Source of the DNA: Sophora flavescens
Lineage: Eukaryota; Streptophyta; Magnoliopsida; Fabales; Fabaceae
DNA length: 64,000 nt
Direction: 5' to 3'
Assembly: GCA_030762895.1 (NCBI GenBank)
Contig: CM061067.1
Coordinates: 105,867,888 to 105,931,887, forward strand
Made by a program: the position numbers and the translations under genes. Position 1 is the first letter of the stretch, and every line of letters starts with the position of its first letter. Positions 57,781 through 64,000 of this stretch are shown piece after piece. The notes beneath the pieces were generated by a model, which worked only from the letters and a program-made list of their open reading frames with translations, had not been told where the DNA came from and made no database searches.

Positions 57781-60059
57781 CTTTCATAAAATAAACCTAA
57801 TCCCTCCCAAACATATTTTTTCCCTCATTCTAAAACTCATTCTAAAATTCTCTCATTCACTCAGAATTCAAAAGCCAGTAACCTACACTCAAAACTAGTC
57901 ACCCATCACCAATCTCCAGCCCCTCCATGCCACCATCTTCCTCTCCTCCGCCAACCTCGTCACTGCCCAGTCCTCCCTGCATGACCACGCCCACCGCCAC
58001 CACTCCTCTAGTTCCTTTGCCATCAAGCCTCGTGAGATCGGACACCGTCTGAGGCCAAAATCGCCATGACCAGAGTAGATCTGGTTCCTCCTTCGCAACA
58101 CAGAACCGCAGCCCATCAACCAGCATCCGGCCGGCTACCGCGAGTAGAACCCATCGCCGCTCCGCGCATTGCAAGCCACATTCTTTTTCTTCTACGAACG
58201 GCCTCACTGTTGGATTTGAAGAAATTGTTTCTCACAGCCTCACTGCACCACCACGAACAGCCTCATTCTTCTTCCTTTCTCGGACTGCTCTTCTCCTGAG
58301 AGAACTCAAGCTACACCACGAATGGCCCTAATTTTTGCTCCAGGAAATCCCTAATTTTTACTCATAATTTCTTCAAATTTTCTCTTACTGCAAATGCCCT
58401 TATCAGGTTCCACGAACAGCTAGCTCTTCAATTTTTTTAATAACGGTTTTGGGTGGATTAGTTCTTATCTTTAGGATGCTGTGGTTTTCCACGAACAGCT
58501 AGCCCTTCAAATTGTTGTTGCAAATGTTATATGTTGTTGAGATACTTTTAGATTGAGTCAACAGAAGATGCAGGTATCTACAAGTGACTTAGCCTTGAAG
58601 GGTGACTTAATTGTTGCTGGGATAGCTTTCCCTAGCTGAGAATTTGGTTTCTTTCTATTATCATGGTTTATTTGGGTGTATTTCTCACTTTCTTGATCTA
58701 TTAACATCCTTCAATCTAAGTCAACAAAGACCATGAAATCTTTCTGCAGCTTAATGGTTGTTGTTGTCATGCCATAACATTGATGCTTTCACTTGGGGTT
58801 AATATGTCTCAAGCTAGGACTCTCCCATATTCTTCCTTAGTATCAAAAATGCCTCCGGCCTCACAAGCTCTATCACATTCACTTTCAGACAGAGAAGTGA
58901 ACTCTAGTAGTTGATTTTTGGTTTTTCTTTTCTTTCCAGTGTGACGATTCATTCATTTGATTATTATATTTTGTGTATCTTATTTATTATTACTCCCATG
59001 AATGATACATTTTTATTATTCTTCATATAGTTTTGTTATCTCTGATCTCTGATCCATTATTATTTTTATTTGCATTTTTAATATAATTCATATGTGGATG
59101 GATATAATAACCTAAACTATTTTCAATTTTAACTCCTTACGGCCTTAATGACAATAGGATTAACTGGTGATCTTCTTGTAAATGTGAAGGATAATGTAAA
59201 TAGAGAAAATTATTTTGGTGTCATTAGGATAATTTTTTCCCTTCACTATTGATCCAAAAATTATGAGTGTGAGTGCAAGTACGCGTGAAAAATAAAAGAT
59301 GCAATGGTGGTGTTCATCTTTATTCGCTTCTTTCTCTCTAAAGTTGGTCGAAAGTTGAAGAGACATATTATATACTTTGGTATTTTCACTAGTTTTTTTT
59401 AAAACTTTTGTGTGTCTGAATTTGGCCTCACTTTCACTCTTGTTGTACGATGAAATTGTTGCATTATTGAGGTTTGGTCACAGTCAAAAGCGTCCTTTCA
59501 CTGTGGTAATTGCTAGCCTTAGAAGGATTCCAAATCAACTCATGAGCATGTGGTAGCTGCTAGCCTTAGAAGGATTCCACCTAGCAGACCAAATCCTACA
59601 CAGAACAAGTAATATTCCCCTTTCTTCACTAAGTGTTTGCTCATTGTTTTTCATTATATCAAGAAGTCGACACCAAAGGCTGTGTGTGTACCAGGTTAAA
59701 GCCTTGTATAAGGGGATAATGAAGCTGAGGAATTGGCATGGAGCTCTGAAGATTCACACTATAAACTGCAGCATGAACTATGTTGCTTTAGTTTTGTTTG
59801 GTTTTTTTTTACTGTCTTCTAGCTTCAAATTCTTAGATATAATTATTAGTGAGAGTGGTAATGGTATACTTGAGTTTAGATTGCACTTTATTTTCTCTTA
59901 TTTTGATGTTTTAGATTATAGAGAATATAGACGCTAATGAAATGTAAAGGAGAAAAAATAATAGCTACCACAATGTCAAGTTTGCTTTTGATACCACAAT
60001 GTTGAAAACTGTTCTTTTATTTTTTCCTCTTTTTTAATGGAGAATATTCAACACTTTAG

Positions 60060-60258
60060 ATGGAAGGGTTATTTCGACAAGGCTTATCAGTGTTTCCAGA
60101 AGGTTGTGGATGAGGTGATGTATTCTCCTTATTCTTTTTGGTGCATTGCTTGCTGATACTGTACTTATAAAAATCTAAAAGTTAATTGGTGGTGGATTCT
60201 GATATTGTAGGATCCTGAGAATGAGCTCTATAGAAAATCCTTGGAAGTCACTCTTAAG
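60060..60258 (+). pseudogene. TOM20: TOM20 (plant mitochondrial import receptor) gene fragment, two exons
   Basis: Exon 60060-60114 encodes WKGYFDKAYQCFQKVVDE. An intron with GT...AG borders follows (60115-60210, 96 bp), then exon 60211-60258 encodes DPENELYRKSLEVTLK, followed by another GT donor. The joined reading frame matches the region of plant TOM20 before the APELH motif. TOM20 is a tail-anchored receptor of the mitochondrial outer membrane. A TTTAG acceptor precedes the first exon. Kept introns mean the capture was from genomic DNA, not from mRNA. The downstream exon is missing because an LTR element begins at 60278, and I found no upstream exons. It is most likely a fragment carried in a CACTA element; a disrupted real gene cannot be excluded. 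Confidence 0.72.
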
Positions 60259-60277
60259 GTAATGGAATTGCTATGGC

Positions 60278-61580
60278 TGACACGCTGTCGCGTGCGGGTC
60301 AAAAAGCGAGTGGGTTGAAAACTGTAGTGAGGGTGCGACAACTCGAGTATCGTCTCACGTGGACTCTTGTAATGTTATTTGCAGAAAAAAATCAGTTTTT
60401 TTTTTTTGGGGGGGAGGGGGGGTTGTTTTCAGATTGAAATTCAATTGAAGGCAAGCAATGCAAACAAGAAATAAGTGATTATCGATGATTAAAACGATTA
60501 ATCTACTGTTCTCGGTTTCCCACTATCATTGACTCATACAATTCCCATGCCCTAAGCAGATTCTAATCCCTTTTCGATTGTAGCGACAATTAACAAGCGA
60601 AATTGGCACTACACGAATTATGCTCCCAATTCCCGAATTAAGCAAACGGGGTGAAGCACTCGTGAATTAAGCAAACACGATTGAACGCACGTGAATTAAG
60701 CAAACGCGATTAGATATGAGAACATAAATTCACCGAAACAAATCATACCTATCCTATATAATTATGAATTAAGCAAACAGAACGTACAAGATAATATTGA
60801 AAGGAAGAAACAATTCAATCCGGGAATTACAGAATCTCAAGTGTCGGCGGAACCCGATTACAGCAGATTAATCAAGGGGAATTAGTTCTCCATCAACAAT
60901 AGAATGAAAATCTAAAAATATAGTGTGAACAGTGAAAATCTGGATCCCTTCTTCTGTCTGGTGCGCCTCTATTTATAAGGTGGCCATGCATCACGGCCGT
61001 GATGGCCGTCACGGCCTGGCCGTGATGCATTCTGGAGTGGGCGCGCTTTCAAATTATGGCCTGTCACGGCCGTGATGTGTATCACGGTCTGGTCGTGCTC
61101 CTTTTTGCCCAGTGGTGCTGATCTGTCACGGCCGTGATAGGCATCACGGCTAGGCCGTGATGGCTTCTGGTCTTCAGGGTCTTCACATCACACCCGTGAT
61201 GGACATCACGGCTAGGCCGTGATGCTTTCTAACTTTCATGATCTCCTCATCACGCCCGTGACCTGTGTCACGGCTAGGACGTGACCCTTTCTGTCTTCCA
61301 TGGGTAGCTCATCACGGCCGTGACCAGTGTCACGGCCTGGGCGTGATGGCCTCTGCTTCAGGTGTCCTTCCCTTTTTGCTCTTCTTATTATCCAGAAAAC
61401 ATGAAATAGCAGTAAATGCTTTATTTGTCTCAAAATCAACTAAAACACCCTAAAACTACTTTACAGACTCTAAATGTTGCTTGAGGACAATTACGTCCAA
61501 ATTTGGGAGAAAACGAGATTAAATTCGTATAAAACCCTGGTCTTACTAGTCATAAAACTAGTCGTGCCAGAGGCTGATCA
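60278..61580 (-). repeat. 3' LTR of element F (1303 bp)
   Basis: It starts TGACACGCTGTCGCG and ends CCAGAGGCTGATCA, next to AAATACCCCAAACTT (polypurine tract on the minus strand). The CTGTCGC...AAAAAG start, the GAATTAAGCAAACGGGGT-type repeats (60630-60720) and the end correspond to the LTRs at 38002 and 41937. A T run followed by a G-rich run lies at about 60392-60423. The TATA box (plus TATTTATAAG) is at 60970-60979. Confidence 0.9.
60989..61350. repeat. Six paired TCACGGCCGTGA palindrome cassettes
   Basis: Cassettes lie at about 60989-61030, 61064-61101, 61122-61162, 61187-61226, 61249-61287 and 61310-61350. Each holds one ATCACGGCCGTGAT-like and one TCACGGC(C/T)(T/A)GGCCGTGA-like palindrome separated by 4-6 bases, with a period near 62. 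Spacers share CTTTCT...CTTC(C/A) wording. They lie directly upstream of the TATA box in the minus-strand sense. Confidence 0.88.
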
Positions 61581-63015
61581 AAATACCCCAAACTTAAATT
61601 TTGCTTGTCCCCAAGCAAACCAAAACTCAAAAAGGACTCAAACTTGGCAAGCTTAAAGGATCTAATCAATTCCGCACAAATTTCATGCAATTACAACAAA
61701 AAAAAAATTCTTCAATGTTCCCCCCCTTTTTCAACAATGCAACCCCCATATTCATTTACTTTAAACAATTGAGAATTTCATCATTCATGCATTCAGTAAT
61801 CTAAGCAAGGGATCCAAGTTACGAACAAAAGGGAGATCACCAAATTCAAACAATCGCCTTCCTCACAAGGGCATTTAGCGTTTCACTCATTCGCTCAATT
61901 TGTCTAGGCTATCAACATTTCACTCAATTTCACATTTTAAGAGCACTTCCCATGAATTTGATTTTCATCTCAAACAAGGTTCCCACGAAAACATGCATGC
62001 AGCATCAAAAGGTCTTTTAAAGGTTGTAATGGGGCCTGGCTAAAGGTAGGATATTCAAAGGTACTAGGCTTAAGTCCCTAGGAACTAAGAGAGCATGAGC
62101 ATTTTGACATATTGAATTCTCACTCAAGTTCCTTTTTCCATTTTTCTTTTTGCCTTGGGTGACTACAGCCTTTTTCTTTCAATGCCCCTTTTTTTGACAT
62201 TTTTGTTCTTTTCTTCCTTTCTTCTTCTTTTTTTTTTCTTCTTAGGCTCCAACCTTTATTTTTATTTTTTCTCAATCCCAGACAACACATCATATCCTCG
62301 TAGCCACCCCAAACTTAGTTTCTTGCAAACCTTTGTCTTGCTAAGCTTCCATGCTCTCCTAATCCTAAGATCGGGTTAACATGGTTTTTCAGATTTTTGG
62401 CTTGTAACATAGGGTCATCAAGAAACAATAGGCTTATCAGGCTCAATGTGGCTAACTAGGGGACATGCATTAGGGAGTGGTTCAATTTAGGCCAAGTAGT
62501 TAATTCAAAGAAAATTGCCTAAATCATTTGATGCAAACACATAGACATGCAAACCATGAAGAGATTCAAGCAAATTTGGGAAAGCGCAGCTCAAAAGTGA
62601 TTCACACAGTCAAAAACATGTTGGAGGCTCAAATCCTCACTCGGACAATTTTACAAATTGTTTGACCGAGATACAATCCCTAGTGTGTGCACCCCTTCAC
62701 CCCAAACTTATCATAAATCATGCAATAACAATGAAATATCTCGAAGTTTAGTTTTCAATTTTTCACATGGGGGTCAATTTTCAATTCTCAAAACCTAGGG
62801 GGGAAACAATCAACACATATCATGCAATCCATCTATGCAAAATTCAACAAAACCCAATCAAGCTTGCCGACACAAGACTCAACACATATATGACACAAAC
62901 AAGAAAAACAAAACAAAACAATTGGTTCCCTCCCCCACACTTAAAACATGCATTGTCCTCAATGAAAGAACACAAATATAGAGTAAGAGTGAGGGAAGGA
63001 AGAAGTTCTCCCTGG
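61581..63015 (-). other. 3' non-coding region of element F
   Basis: No gene. It shows the same block order as 39276-40683, with a T-rich tract at 62170-62275. Short frames on the plus strand are not supported. Confidence 0.8.
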
Positions 63016-63965
63016 TCAAGTTGCAGTGTAGGTGGGCTCCCCCAACGAGAGCTCCTCAACAGTAGCATCTTCAGGCACCGAGCTCTCATGGAATAGCTTC
63101 AAGCACTGCCCGTTAACCTTGAAAACCTTGTTGCTACCTGCACTTTTTATTTCAACTGCACCATGAGGGAAAACATCAGTGACAACAAATAGGCCAACCC
63201 ACTTGGATCGAAGTTTCCCAGCCATCACTTTCAGGCGGGAGTTAAACAGTAAAACCTGTTGACCAACAGAGAATTCCTTCCTAGAGATCATCTTGTCATG
63301 GAAGTGCTTAGTCTTCTCTTTATAAATCCGAGAGCTTTCATAGGATTCCAACCTAAGCTTTTCAAGCTGCTGCAATTGGAGTTTCCTTTCAATGCCTGCC
63401 TTTTGCATTTCCAAGTTACAGCTTTTGACCGCCCAATAAGCACGGTGCTCAACTTCCACAGGCAGATGACACGCCTTACCGAACACAAGTCTATAGGGGG
63501 ACATCCCTATTGGTGTCTGAAAAGCTGTTCTCTGAGCCCAAAGTGTGTCTTCTAGACGGCGGCTCCAGTCCCTCCTGTTTGGCTGCACCACTTTCTCTAA
63601 GATCTATTTGATCTCTCTGTTGGAGATCTCAGCCTGCCCATTAGTCTGGGGATAGTACGCAGTAGAGACCCTGTGCACAACTCCGTACTTCCGGAGTAAG
63701 GCTTCCATGGTGCGGTTGCAAAAATGAGTGCCTTGGTCACTGATGATAGCACGAGGTATGCCGAACCTGCAAAAAATATTGGACCTGACAAAATTTGCAA
63801 CAACTCTAGAATCGTTAGTCCTAGTGGGGATAGCTTCCAACCACTTTGAAACATAGTCAACAGCCAGTAAAATATAGAGAAAACCAAAAGATGCAGGGAA
63901 AGGACCCATAAAGTCAATTCCCCACACATCAAACACCTCAAGAAAAGCATGAGCTGCTGAGGCAT
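63016..63965 (-). pseudogene. Athila-type integrase of element F, one nonsense codon
   Basis: The core (63936-63607) has [27 protein letters not shown] and AEISNREIK, so all three catalytic acidic positions are kept. At 63604-63606 a TAG replaces the CAG (glutamine) expected by comparison with relatives (REIK-x-ILEKVV). The frame continues intact to 63016: [39 protein letters not shown], then [13 protein letters not shown] and [14 protein letters not shown]. The C-terminus ends at 63016-63018. The only defect seen in about 310 codons is this single stop. The part upstream of 63965 lies at the window edge. Confidence 0.9.
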
Positions 63966-64000
63966 TTCACTCTTACGAGTGATGACTGTACCTGCTGTCT

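Larger units (their letters stand above)
57509..60277. mobile_element. CACTA element 2 with captured gene sequence, left part
   Basis: It begins CACTACTCCAAAAAG at 57509, preceded by AAA (57506-57508) as the possible 3-bp target duplication. A dense subterminal array follows. No transposase is visible in 57781-60059. A GC-rich stretch at 57880-58320 is unlike the AT-rich surroundings and could be part of a host gene leader; I recognise no protein in it. The sequence CCACGAACAGCTAGC(T/C)CTTCAA occurs twice (about 58410 and 58488), and GCTAGCCTTAGAAGGATTCCA occurs twice (about 59511 and 59559). TOM20 exons lie at 60060-60258. The element is cut by the LTR element at 60278; the right terminus is outside the window. 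Confidence 0.7.
60278..64000 (-). mobile_element. Athila-type Ty3/gypsy element F, 3' part
   Basis: It consists of the 3' LTR (60278-61580), 3' non-coding region (61581 to about 63000) and integrase (63016-63965 and on to the window end). The expected target duplication is ATGGC (60273-60277); the partner is outside. The coding sequence is much better preserved than in element E. LTR plan, polypurine tract and 3' region match the 5.2-kb element, so F is the best candidate in the window for its autonomous partner family. Confidence 0.88.

Noticed and set aside
57899..58299. GC-rich frames of 74-102 codons on both strands
   Set aside because: They overlap one another in a GC-rich segment, and none has a recognisable domain. 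The segment is reported, not the frames.

Overview
The window looks like one block of repeat-rich DNA from a large plant genome. Almost every base belongs to a transposable element, and the elements are inserted into one another. A legume is the best guess (inference). It rests on the mix of SIRE/Maximus-type Ty1/copia, Athila-type Ty3/gypsy with tRNA-Asp primer sites, CACTA elements, a LINE with a DUF4283-like ORF1, and a 'putative plant transposon protein' pseudogene. I found no complete, ordinary host gene and no rRNA, tRNA or CRISPR locus.

Left part (1-33177). An Athila-type element (3' end 1-2733, + strand) sits in a deleted CACTA element (2734-5349). That CACTA sits in a long LTR-like non-coding element called C here (5350-8235 and 32382-33177, + strand). 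C is also split by a SIRE-type copia element (8236-32381, - strand) flanked by the direct repeat AAACA. The SIRE element itself carries three later insertions, each with a perfect 5-bp target duplication: element A (8916-13480, GTTGT) in its 3' LTR, a gag-only Athila-type element (16319-22859, AGTAC) between integrase and reverse transcriptase, and element B (25412-30029, CTTGA) in gag. C in turn interrupts a LINE.

Middle part (33178-45029). A LINE (- strand) has a readable ORF1 and a broken ORF2. Next to it is a pseudogene of the plant transposon-protein family (37856-44745, - strand). It is split by a very young 5.2-kb LTR element (38002-43214, duplication CTCCT). This element has LTRs, primer site and polypurine tract but no recognisable gag or pol. 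Its only gene is one intact 370-codon ORF with two similar cysteine clusters.

Right part (45030-64000). An Athila-type element (3' LTR, broken pol, gag-pro; 45030-53281) contains another long non-coding element, D (49271-51659). It is cut by a short-LTR copia element (+ strand, 53282 on), then a pol-less SIRE relative (to 57508), then a CACTA element (from 57509). That CACTA carries two exons of a plant TOM20 mitochondrial import receptor gene. The CACTA is cut by a third Athila-type element (60278 on, - strand), whose LTR and 3' region resemble those of the 5.2-kb element and which may be its autonomous partner.

The most unusual pattern is an array of paired short GC-rich palindromes directly upstream of the TATA box in LTRs of several distinct families. 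The palindrome sequence differs between families and appears to have been swapped as cassettes.
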